This document shows positions 1 through 5,930 of a stretch of 11,140 bases of DNA, piece after piece. Position 1 is the first letter of the stretch; each line of letters starts with the position of its first letter. The translations under genes were made by a program, and so were the position numbers. Source of the stretch: an uncultured Eubacteriales bacterium (GTDB taxonomy: Bacteria > Bacillota > Clostridia > Oscillospirales > CAG-272); assembly GCA_934401725.1 (NCBI GenBank), contig CAKRSS010000062.1:1-11140 (forward strand), read 5' to 3'. The notes under the pieces are model-generated. The model saw nothing but the letters and a program-made list of their open reading frames with translations, was not told the origin of the DNA and made no database searches.

Positions 1-331
1 GCATAAATGACAGCTTCTTATATTCCTTTGCATTTTGTCCGAATTTGGTTCCGCCGTATACCTCATATTTTCTTCCGCTTTTCAGGGCTTCTCTCACGGT
101 ATCCAGAGACAGTGCTTCGCGAAGGCTCTCTGCTTTATCAAAATTTGCATGCTTCTCTATAAAACTCCCGGCAAACGCGGCATAATCATAGTTGCGCACG
201 CTGCTCGTCATATCCTTGCCCCCGGAATAAATCAACTGATAGACTCCGTTTTTCAGATCAAGCCGTAATACTGCATCAAAAGAGGATCTGATAGATTCCA
301 ACAAGAAATCCCGTTTCGTTTCTTCTGTCAT
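1..331 (-). CDS. PAS-like sensory N-terminus of a probable GGDEF/EAL signalling protein (3' end outside window)
   Basis: Reading leftwards from an ATG at 331, the frame is open to the window edge (110 codons). A strong AGGAGG (338-343) precedes the start with suitable spacing. The protein begins MTEETKRDFLLES, then FDAVLRLDLKNGVYQLIYSG, and ends at the window edge with KEYKKLSFM. The pattern 'F-D-x-V-L-R-x-D-L-x-x-G-x-Y-x-x-I-Y' followed by a helical stretch and 'L-S-L-x-x-x-R-E-x-L-x-x-G' resembles the short PAS-like sensory domain found before GGDEF or EAL domains in many clostridial cyclic-di-GMP proteins. No signal peptide or membrane segment is visible in this part, so it is probably cytoplasmic. 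The catalytic domain, if any, lies outside the window, so the diguanylate cyclase/phosphodiesterase role is inferred. The riboswitch-like leader upstream supports a c-di-GMP link. An alternative is another PAS-containing regulator. Confidence 0.6.
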   Translation of the reverse strand, partial: MTEETKRDFLLESIRSSFDAVLRLDLKNGVYQLIYSGGKDMTSSVRNYDYAAFAGSFIEKHANFDKAESLREALSLDTVREALKSGRKYEVYGGTKFGQNAKEYKKLSFM

Positions 332-370
332 TGTTGTTCCTCCTTTTCTGAATTGCGGAATTTATGATAA

Positions 371-411
371 AAACATAAGAAAAGCCTGTCAGAAAAAATA
401 TCCTGACGAGC
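371..411 (-). terminator. Intrinsic terminator in the leader of the PAS-like/GGDEF candidate gene
   Basis: On the minus strand GCTCGTCAG (411-403) can pair with CTGACAGGC (392-384) around a 10-nt T-rich loop, with one mismatch and one G-U pair. It is followed at once by TTTTCTTATGTTT (383-371). It sits 40 nt before the start codon of the downstream gene, between the promoter and the coding region, which is where the expression platform of a transcriptional riboswitch would lie. Confidence 0.6.
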
Positions 412-463
412 CTATTGGCAACGACATACCGAAGACACACCGTTTTATGTACCTTGGAAATTT

Positions 464-558
464 CCTTCGTAACCCGGTTGCCACAGCGACCTTCACTCTT
501 TCGCCCCATCTGGCTTTTTGACCGGTCTTTGGCTTTGACACCAATGCTTTTGCATGCA
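464..558 (-). ncRNA. Candidate c-di-GMP-I (GEMM) riboswitch aptamer
   Basis: The minus-strand leader holds, in order, a small hairpin ATGC-AAAA-GCAT, the string GTCAAAGCC (GEMM consensus: ACGCAAAGCC), then CCGGTCAAAA (consensus GGxCUAAA), and after a stem-loop TGTGGCAACCGGGTTACG (consensus UGGCAGCCGGGUUACCG). A long-range stem is possible: GCC (533-531) with GGC (482-480) and GACC (527-524) with GGTC (491-488), closing the region between the two conserved strings. These fit a diverged class I c-di-GMP aptamer. A transcription terminator follows and the downstream gene looks like a c-di-GMP protein. Weak points: the first hairpin lacks a clear GNRA loop and the U of 'CUAA' is missing. A covariance-model search against RF01051 would decide. 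Confidence 0.5.
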
Positions 559-572
559 TACTGTTTTCTATT

Positions 573-601
573 ATTGTATCATAGTTGCCGAACTATTTCA
601 A
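573..601 (-). promoter_or_regulatory. Sigma-A promoter of the riboswitch-like leader
   Basis: On the minus strand -35 TTGAAA (601-596) and -10 TACAAT (578-573) are separated by exactly 17 bp. Transcription would start near 566, giving a leader of about 235 nt before the start codon at 331. The promoter is embedded in the end of a relic gene: its -35 box overlaps the last codons and the stop codon of that relic (593-595) lies in the spacer. Confidence 0.7.
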
Positions 602-751
602 GTCCTTCTTCATCCAATCATCCGGTTTTTCATAATTCCTGTCGTCGACCTTTGGTAGCAAAGCAACTGCTTTTGCTGATGTTCGCTCTCCAGCGCGGAT
701 AGCTTTCCGAATTTGCGTTTTCGTCTTTACAGGTGAAGCCCCCGCCTTTGA
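593..751 (-). pseudogene. 3' fragment of an unrecognised gene, cut by IS3-family debris
   Basis: A minus-strand frame runs through the putative insertion-sequence end and ends at a TAG (595-593). The last ~50 residues include KTKTQIRKAIRAGERTSAKA, then VALLPKVDDRNYEKPDDW, then MKKDLK. The residue composition (Lys/Arg-rich helix, then an acidic-aromatic tail) looks like real protein, but there is no start codon or Shine-Dalgarno site on this side of the insertion-sequence end. It is most simply the tail of a gene whose 5' part was displaced or deleted by the IS insertion. I do not recognise the family. It could be continuous with the hypothetical N-terminal ORF at 930-1227, which I cannot prove. 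Confidence 0.4.
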
Positions 752-776
752 TATGTACCCAATTTTCCGGACACAG
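752..776 (-). repeat. IS3-family terminal sequence (right-end relic)
   Basis: The minus strand reads TGTCCGGAAAATTGGGTACA shortly (about 20 nt) after the transposase stop codon. IS3-family elements of the IS150-like groups commonly end just beyond orfB with a 'TGTCCGnnnnnnTGGGTACA'-type inverted repeat, so this is read as the right end of the relic. I found no matching inverted copy of this sequence on the other side, in line with deletion of the left part of the element. Confidence 0.5.
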
Positions 777-793
777 TCGGTAGAACTGAATAA

Positions 794-935
794 TTAGTTT
801 CTCATCATGGATGCTTCCCGAAATATAGCGGGAGGCATCCATTTTGTTTTGGCTTGAATTCTTCTGTAGTTATAGTAATCAATATAGTCCGAGATTGCTT
901 TTGAGAAGACCTCAAAAGAGTCTCGGTTGCGGCGG
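794..935 (-). pseudogene. IS3-family transposase (OrfB) C-terminal remnant
   Basis: In a frame different from the overlapping hypothetical ORF, the minus strand encodes about 45 residues ending at TAA (796-794): FEVFSKAISDYIDYYNYRRI, then QAKTKWMPPAIFREASMMRN. The 'I-x-D-Y-I-x-Y-Y-N-x-x-R-I-Q-x-K-x-K-x-x-x-P-x-x-x-R' pattern is the diagnostic C-terminus of IS3-family DDE transposases (the part after the catalytic Glu helix). The catalytic DDE core and OrfA are absent, so the element is inactive. The upstream boundary (about 935) is where similarity to the family stops and the other frame becomes the better coding frame. Confidence 0.8.
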
Positions 936-1227
936 AACCGGGCACGTGCGCTGCCTCGTCCTTAATGGTTCTGTTTACTTTCCCATCCACGGTATCCTCC
1001 CAAGCCGAGGTACCGGGATACTCATCTTCAATATACTCCGCCGCAATGGTATATCCGTGTTCGTCCTCGGTCACCTGAAGCGGGTTTTCGGAGTAGTTCT
1101 CCCCTTTGAAAGAGTTCGACTGCCTTTCCAGAAAAATGGCTTGCTTATATTCCTCCAAAGCTGCCGCCATCGCCGCTTTGACATTGCAAGTGCCTTTTCC
1201 TTTTGCTCCCCTGTGTACATAATCCAT
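805..1227 (-). CDS. Hypothetical protein, likely chimeric with IS debris
   Basis: A 140-residue ORF starts at an ATG (1227) preceded by AGGAAGAAAGG. Its first ~97 residues look like real coding sequence: an alanine-rich helix (AAMAAALEEYKQAIFLER), then an acidic segment (TEDEHGYTIAAEYIEDEYPG, then TSAWEDTVDGKVNRTIKDEA). After about 935 it runs out of frame through the transposase remnant, so the C-terminal ~40 residues are an artefact of the insertion. No domain, signal peptide or membrane segment is recognised. The native protein was probably longer or ended elsewhere. An alternative ATG at 1220 opens a 49-residue frame beginning MYTGEQKEKALA, which faintly resembles IS3 OrfA starts, but the rest does not. 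It may not be expressed. Confidence 0.35.
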   Translation of the reverse strand: MDYVHRGAKGKGTCNVKAAMAAALEEYKQAIFLERQSNSFKGENYSENPLQVTEDEHGYTIAAEYIEDEYPGTSAWEDTVDGKVNRTIKDEAAHVPGSAATETLLRSSQKQSRTILITITTEEFKPKQNGCLPLYFGKHP

Positions 1228-1360
1228 TCCTTTCTTCCTGTCCAGGATTATGTCCGCAGGCCCTTATCAAGCTCAAAGGAAATTTCATTAACTATAGTTT
1301 CTTTACAAGCTCTTTACTGCCCCTATTTGTCCTCGACGCCCGGTGCTGCCAAAACATAAA

Positions 1361-1401
1361 ATATGCACCTCCAAAAGCGTCTAACTTTTGGAGGTGCATA
1401 T
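1361..1401. repeat. 17-bp perfect inverted repeat; probable terminator of the ABC operon or insertion-sequence end
   Basis: The arm ATATGCACCTCCAAAAG (1361-1377) is repeated perfectly inverted at 1385-1401 around a 7-nt loop. Read on the minus strand it is followed by ATTTTATGTTTT, so it can act as an intrinsic terminator about 50 nt past the ABC stop codon. One arm plus loop, TGCACCTCCAAAAGTTAGAC on the minus strand, also resembles the terminal inverted repeat of some IS3-family elements (inference from memory), which fits the adjacent IS debris. Confidence 0.55.
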
Positions 1402-1422
1402 CAATCGGCTGTGCTTTTTATT

Positions 1423-1458
1423 TTGTGCGTCCGCCGCAGCGGGCGCACAATTTTTATT
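1423..1458 (+). terminator. GC-rich hairpin directly after the ABC operon
   Basis: Plus-strand arms TTGTGCGTCCGC (1423-1434) and GCGGGCGCACAA (1439-1450) pair over 12 bp with one G-U and a CGCA loop, then TTTTTATT (1451-1458). The T-run lies on the plus-strand side, so it is a better terminator for plus-strand transcripts. For the minus-strand ABC mRNA it is a stable 3' hairpin with one mismatch and no U-tract, possibly stabilising the transcript end ahead of the 1361-1401 repeat. Confidence 0.5.
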
Positions 1459-3403
1459 CAAGCTCAAACGCTCCGGTGTAAAGCTGATAGTAGGTTCCCT
1501 TTTCGGCAATCAGCTTTTCGTGGCTTCCGCGCTCGATTATGCGGCCGTGGTCAAGCACCATTATGACATCGGAGTTCTTGACAGTCGACAGGCGGTGCGC
1601 TATAACGAACACCGTTCTGCCCTCCATCAGCTTATCCATGCCGCGCTGGACGATTGCCTCGGTTCGCGTATCGATGGAGGACGTAGCCTCGTCAAGAATC
1701 ATGACGGGCGGGTCTGCGACTGCGGCGCGGGCTATGGCTATCAGCTGGCGCTGTCCCTGTGAGAGGTTTGCGCCGTTGTTGGTAAGCTCGGTGTCATATC
1801 CGCTCGGCAGACGGGTTATAAAGTCGTCTGCACCGGCCAGCTTTGCGGCCTGTATGCACTCCTCGTCCGTCGCGTCAAGACGACCGTAGCGGATATTGTC
1901 CATCACGCTTCCGGTGAACAGGTTGGTATCCTGAAGCACGATGCCGAGCGAGCGGCGCAGGTCGGATTTCTTTATCTTGTTGATATTGATGCCGTCATAA
2001 CGTATCTTGCCGTCGGCAATGTCATAGAAACGGTTTATCAGGTTGGTGATAGTGGTCTTACCCGCGCCCGTAGCTCCGACAAACGCAACCTTCTGACCCG
2101 GCTCAGCGTACACGGACACGTCATGCAGGACGTCCTTACCCTCTTCGTAGGCAAAGTCGACATCCACCATGCGGACGTCTCCGCGCAGAGGCGTGTAGGT
2201 CAGGCGGCCGTCGCCGTGGGGATGCTTCCATGCCCAGTGACCTGTGCGCTCCGTCGTCTCGACGATGTTTCCGTTCTCATCCGTGCGGCAATTGACCAGC
2301 GTAACGTAACCGTTATCGTCCTCCGGCTTCTCGTCCATAAGGCTGAAGATACGCTCAGCACCCGCCATAGCCATGACGATGGAGTTTATCTGCTGCGACA
2401 CCTGATTGATGTTGCCGGTAAACTGCTTGGTCATGTTAAGGAAGGGCACCACGATGTCGATGGTAAAGCCCAGCCCCATAAATCCTCCGGCTGTGATAAG
2501 GCCGCGGAAGCTGACGTTTGGCAGCCCCGAGAGCAGCAGCACACCGCCGACGATGGCGCATATAACGTAAAGCACGTTGCCTATATTCATTATGATAGGA
2601 CCGAGAGTATTTGCGTAGGCGTGTGCACGGTAGCTGTCGTCGCACAGCTCCTCGTTGATCTTGTCAAAGCTCTCGTTGACCTTGTTTTCGTGGCAGAAGA
2701 CCTTGATGACCTTCTGACCGTTCATCATCTCCTGAATAAAGCCCTCGGCTTTACCGACCGTCTTTTGCTGACGCACAAAGTATTTGGCCGAGCCACCGCC
2801 AATCTTCTTGGAGACAAACACCATCACGCAAATACCGAGCAGGACTACCAGCGTCAACGGTATACTGTACCACAGCATAATTCCGAGCACCGTTATTACT
2901 ATAACGGACGACGACAGCAGCGCCGGCAGCGCGCCGGAGACTAGCTCACGCAGCGCGTCGATGTCGTTGGTGTAGTAGCTCATGATGTCGCCGTGCTTGT
3001 GAGTGTCGAAATACTTTATCGGCAGATTCTGCATACCGTCGAACATACGGGTACGTAGCTTGTCGAGAAAGCCCTGCGTGATATACGCCATGAGCTGAGT
3101 GTAGCAAGTGATAAAAACAATGGAGAGCACGTAAAGCGACGCAAGTATTGCAACCATGGGAAGAATCTCGGCCTTTGCGACGCTCCACTCGAAATTGCCT
3201 TCCTCGACATACCGCGTGATTACCGCGAAGACCTTCTGCGTGAATATCGACGGTATCGACGAGACGACTGCCGAGAGTATAATGCAGACAGCTGTGAGAG
3301 GGACAAGCACAGGATAGAAGCCTATGAGCATCCCTATGACGCGCTTGAGCACTCCGAGATTCATTTTCGGCTTGGCAGGTGCCGCAACATTTTTCTTACT
3401 CAT
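1454..3403 (-). CDS. ABC exporter, subunit 2 (catalytic NBD; fused membrane and ATPase domains)
   Basis: 649 residues from the ATG at 3403 (GGAGG at 3412-3416). A longer frame back to 3481 exists but would overlap the upstream gene by ~85 nt, so the internal start is chosen. Residues ~15-350 form a six-helix ABC exporter membrane domain. Residues ~415-649 are the ATPase domain: Walker A GATGAGKTT (443-451), Q-loop Gln 491, signature LSQGQ (547-551), Walker B VMILDE (567-572) with the catalytic Glu present, and H-loop His 603. The signature is degenerate (second Gly is Gln), as expected for the partner that completes the non-hydrolysing site of a heterodimer. A ~50-residue linker rich in Asp/Glu/Trp/His (about 365-410) lies between the domains, an insertion known in this Firmicutes subfamily. 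It partners the gene at 3396-5138, whose stop it overlaps by 8 nt. Substrate unknown; multidrug or peptide efflux is the usual label. Confidence 0.92.
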   Translation of the reverse strand: MSKKNVAAPAKPKMNLGVLKRVIGMLIGFYPVLVPLTAVCIILSAVVSSIPSIFTQKVFAVITRYVEEGNFEWSVAKAEILPMVAILASLYVLSIVFITCYTQLMAYITQGFLDKLRTRMFDGMQNLPIKYFDTHKHGDIMSYYTNDIDALRELVSGALPALLSSSVIVITVLGIMLWYSIPLTLVVLLGICVMVFVSKKIGGGSAKYFVRQQKTVGKAEGFIQEMMNGQKVIKVFCHENKVNESFDKINEELCDDSYRAHAYANTLGPIIMNIGNVLYVICAIVGGVLLLSGLPNVSFRGLITAGGFMGLGFTIDIVVPFLNMTKQFTGNINQVSQQINSIVMAMAGAERIFSLMDEKPEDDNGYVTLVNCRTDENGNIVETTERTGHWAWKHPHGDGRLTYTPLRGDVRMVDVDFAYEEGKDVLHDVSVYAEPGQKVAFVGATGAGKTTITNLINRFYDIADGKIRYDGININKIKKSDLRRSLGIVLQDTNLFTGSVMDNIRYGRLDATDEECIQAAKLAGADDFITRLPSGYDTELTNNGANLSQGQRQLIAIARAAVADPPVMILDEATSSIDTRTEAIVQRGMDKLMEGRTVFVIAHRLSTVKNSDVIMVLDHGRIIERGSHEKLIAEKGTYYQLYTGAFELE

Positions 3404-5138
3404 GTTCCTCACCTCCGTTTGTCTGCTGCTCATAGACCTCGCGATAAATATCGCTCTTCTCAAGCAGAGTCTTGTGGTCACCGACCGCGGAAATGCGGCC
3501 GTTGTCCATGACTATTATCATATCCGCCCCCTCGACCGACGCCACGCGCTGCGCGATAATAATCTTGGTGGTCTCGGGAATGTAGGAAGCAAACCCGGCG
3601 CGTATCAGCGCGTCGGTACGCGTATCGACGGCACTCGTCGAGTCGTCGAGAATGAGTATCTTAGGATGCTTGAGCAGTGCGCGGGCTATGCAGAGTCTCT
3701 GCTTCTGACCGCCGGAAACGTTTGTGCCTCCCTGCTCTATCCAGGTTTCATAGCCGTCCGGGAATGAGCGGACGAAGTCGTCAGCCTGCGCCAGCTTGCA
3801 CGCCTCGATCATCTCCTCGTCGGTGGCGTCCTCTTTTCCCCAGCGGAGATTGTCCTTGATCGTGCCCGAAAAAAGCAGGTTCTTCTGAAGCACTACCGCG
3901 ACTGCCGAGCGGAGCGTATCGAGATCGTACTCGCGCACATCGACCCCGCCGACCTTTACGCTGCCCTCGGTCGTGTCATACAGTCTTGAAATCAGCTGTA
4001 TAAGCGACGATTTACTCGAGCCCGTACCGCCGATAATGCCGACCGTCATACCCGACTTTATGTGCAGATTAATGTCAGCCAGCGCGTACTTCTGCGCCTT
4101 CTTCGAATACTTGAAGCTGACATCGCAGAAATCCACCGAGCCATCCTTGACCTCGGTTATGGGGTTCTCGGGGCTGCTCAGCGAGCTCTCCTCGTTCAGC
4201 ACCTCGACAATACGCTTTGCCGACTCGGTCGACATGGTAATGATAACATATATCATGGCGAGCATCATCAGCTGCATGAGCACCTGGAAGCCGTACGTCA
4301 GCATCGACGAAATCTCGCCGACACCCACAATGCTTCCGCCGCTGCTTATTATCAGCTTGGAGCCGACAACGAGCACAAATATCATATTGAAGTAAACGCA
4401 GAACTGCATAAGCGGGCTGTTTATCGCCACTATGCGCTCGGCGTGCGTGAAGTCACGGCGTATGTCGTCGGCCGCGGCGCCAAACTTGCGCTTTTCGTAA
4501 TCCTCGCGCGAAAATCCCTTGACCACACGCATCGCGCGGACGTTTTCCTCAATCGATTCATTGAGGCGGTCGTACTTTTTGAACACACGTGTGAACGCAG
4601 GCATAGCCTTGCGCGCCACCATAATAAGCCCGAAGGCCAGTATCGGAATGATAATAACGAAGGTCGTCGCCAGCGCCCCGCCCATGATATAGGCCATGAC
4701 GATTGAGAAAATCAGCATCAGCGGCGCACGTATCGCCGTTCTGATTATCATCATGTAGGCAAGCTGAACATAGGAGACGTCCGTTGTCAGTCGAGTCACA
4801 AGCGACGCAGACGAAAACTTGTCTATGTTCTCAAACGAATATGTCTGCACCTTGTGGAATATGTCGCCGCGAAGATTTTTCGCAAATCCCGCCGACGCCT
4901 TAGCGCAGGTAAGTCCGGCAATTCCGCCGCAGCAAAGCGACGCCAGCGCAAGAACAAACAGCAAAAGTCCCGTGCGCAGCACGACGGACATATCCACGCC
5001 CGCTTCAATCCTGTTGACGAGCTTTGCGGTAATGAACGGGATGAAACACTCAATCACGGCCTCGCAAAGTATGAATATAAACGTCAGAATCGAGGGCAGC
5101 TTGTATTCCCGTATACTTTCTGCCAGCTTTTTCAGCAT
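3396..5138 (-). CDS. ABC exporter, subunit 1 (degenerate NBD; fused membrane and ATPase domains)
   Basis: 580 residues; ATG at 5138 after AAAGGAAG. Residues ~15-300 are the membrane domain with six predicted helices. The ATPase domain shows Walker A GGTGSSKSS (370-378), Q-loop Gln 418 and an intact signature VSGGQ (474-478). Walker B ends ILILDD, so the catalytic Glu is Asp (499), and the H-loop His is Gln (530, in IIAQRVAS). This paired loss (Glu->Asp, His->Gln) is the known mark of the degenerate ATP site in heterodimeric exporters such as TM287/288 and BmrCD. Together with LSQGQ in the partner it predicts one consensus and one degenerate site. First gene of a two-gene operon, driven by the promoter at 5190-5218. 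No MarR-type regulator gene lies next to it. Substrate not predictable from sequence. Confidence 0.92.
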   Translation of the reverse strand: MLKKLAESIREYKLPSILTFIFILCEAVIECFIPFITAKLVNRIEAGVDMSVVLRTGLLLFVLALASLCCGGIAGLTCAKASAGFAKNLRGDIFHKVQTYSFENIDKFSSASLVTRLTTDVSYVQLAYMMIIRTAIRAPLMLIFSIVMAYIMGGALATTFVIIIPILAFGLIMVARKAMPAFTRVFKKYDRLNESIEENVRAMRVVKGFSREDYEKRKFGAAADDIRRDFTHAERIVAINSPLMQFCVYFNMIFVLVVGSKLIISSGGSIVGVGEISSMLTYGFQVLMQLMMLAMIYVIITMSTESAKRIVEVLNEESSLSSPENPITEVKDGSVDFCDVSFKYSKKAQKYALADINLHIKSGMTVGIIGGTGSSKSSLIQLISRLYDTTEGSVKVGGVDVREYDLDTLRSAVAVVLQKNLLFSGTIKDNLRWGKEDATDEEMIEACKLAQADDFVRSFPDGYETWIEQGGTNVSGGQKQRLCIARALLKHPKILILDDSTSAVDTRTDALIRAGFASYIPETTKIIIAQRVASVEGADMIIVMDNGRISAVGDHKTLLEKSDIYREVYEQQTNGGEEHE

Positions 5139-5167
5139 ACTTTTCTTCCTTTCTTCAAATTAAAATA

Positions 5168-5184
5168 GTTTTAACAGTTACAAC
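5168..5184. promoter_or_regulatory. Dyad at the start site of the ABC operon (candidate operator)
   Basis: The 17-bp sequence GTTTTAACAGTTACAAC has the symmetric form GTTnTAACnGTTAnAAC (two 7-base half-sites, odd centre). It lies just downstream of the -10 box (5190-5195), where transcription should begin (about 5183). A repressor bound here would block initiation. Size and position suit a MarR- or TetR-type dimer, but the regulator is not in the window. Confidence 0.4.
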
Positions 5185-5189
5185 CGAGT

Positions 5190-5218
5190 ATTATACCACA
5201 CAACCGGATAAATTGCAA
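5190..5218 (-). promoter_or_regulatory. Sigma-A promoter of the ABC exporter operon
   Basis: On the minus strand -35 TTGCAA (5218-5213) and a perfect -10 TATAAT (5195-5190) are separated by 17 bp. The start near 5183 leaves a ~45-nt leader before the ATG at 5138. An AT-rich block with TTAATTAA (5234-5241) lies upstream and could act as a UP element for this promoter or the divergent one. Confidence 0.8.
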
Positions 5219-5254
5219 GCATTATTTTACATCTTAATTAATTCTTTTAGTTTG

Positions 5255-5283
5255 TTGACAACAGACCCCGGCATATGATAAAA
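5255..5283 (+). promoter_or_regulatory. Putative promoter of the sigma/anti-sigma operon
   Basis: A perfect -35 TTGACA (5255-5260) is followed after 16 bp by GATAAA (5277-5282), within TATGATAAAAT, a fair -10. It points away from the ABC promoter, the two -35 boxes being ~37 bp apart. The ~95-nt leader contains a 10-bp palindrome, CGGGTACCCG (5302-5311), of unknown role. No typical ECF-type promoter (GGAAC/CGTC-like) was noticed, so housekeeping transcription is the simplest reading. Confidence 0.55.
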
Positions 5284-5384
5284 TTTTTTTGGGCATTTTT
5301 CCGGGTACCCGAAAGATTTGCGCGCTTTTTTCGATTACATAGGTGAGAGCACGTGTTATCAACAAAGAAAGGCTGGAGCTTACC

Positions 5385-5930
5385 ATGGATCAAACACAAA
5401 CAAAGATACTTGAACTGCTCAACACCCGCGACGAGCGCGGGCTCAGTATGCTGTCCGGACACTCGGGGCGACTTCTCACCTCGCTCGCGCGGCGTATACT
5501 CGGCTCGCAGTGCGACGCAGAGGAGTGCGTCAACGATGTGCTGCTTGAGGTCTGGAACACCATCCCGCCAAAGTCTCCGGTGTCGGTGTCGTCGTACGCC
5601 TGTATGCTGACACGCCGCGTGGCCATCGACCGCCTCAGGCACAACACTGCTGACAAACGCGGCGGCGGCGAGTACTGCGCCTCTCTTGAGGAACTCGGGG
5701 ACATTCCCGTCGGCGACGACTCGCCGGAGCTTGGCGAGGCCATTGAGTATTTTCTCGGCCGTCTTTCACGCAGCGACAGAATGCTGTTCATGGGACGCTA
5801 CTACGCCTTTGAGCCGGTCGGAGAGCTGGCCGCGCGCCTTGGAATCAGCCCCGGCGCCGCAAGTCTCCGCCTTTCGCGCATGCGCAACAAACTGCGCGCA
5901 CTACTTATGAAAAGAGGTATCACGATATGA
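5385..5930 (+). CDS. ECF-type RNA polymerase sigma factor
   Basis: 181 residues from the ATG at 5385 (GGAG at 5375-5378). The frame extends to a GTG at 5343, but that start has no better ribosome site and lengthens the protein outside the conserved domain. Region 2 spans ~21-90, with the recognisable DAEECVNDVLLEVW stretch (44-57) and the basic RRVAIDRLRH segment (77-86) used for core binding and -10 recognition. Region 4 spans ~122-175, with a helix-turn-helix FEPVGELAARLGISPGAASL (142-161) for -35 binding. There is no region 3, and the size is that of group IV sigma factors. It is followed with ATGA overlap by a membrane protein with anti-sigma features, so the sigma factor is probably held inactive at the membrane. 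Its regulon and signal are unknown. Confidence 0.88.
   Translation: MDQTQTKILELLNTRDERGLSMLSGHSGRLLTSLARRILGSQCDAEECVNDVLLEVWNTIPPKSPVSVSSYACMLTRRVAIDRLRHNTADKRGGGEYCASLEELGDIPVGDDSPELGEAIEYFLGRLSRSDRMLFMGRYYAFEPVGELAARLGISPGAASLRLSRMRNKLRALLMKRGITI

Noticed and set aside
2123..2944. 273-codon plus-strand open frame opposite the ABC subunit 2 gene
   Set aside because: It lies wholly antisense to a gene with all ABC motifs, is rich in His/Val/Asp in the way of a reverse-frame shadow, and has no ribosome site or recognisable domain.
4062..4706. 214-codon plus-strand open frame opposite ABC subunit 1
   Set aside because: Antisense to the membrane and ATPase domains of a certain gene; no motif of its own.
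5343..5384. Upstream GTG start adding 14 residues to the sigma factor
   Set aside because: The ATG at 5385 has a GGAG at good spacing, and the extra residues lie outside the sigma-70 region 2 domain.
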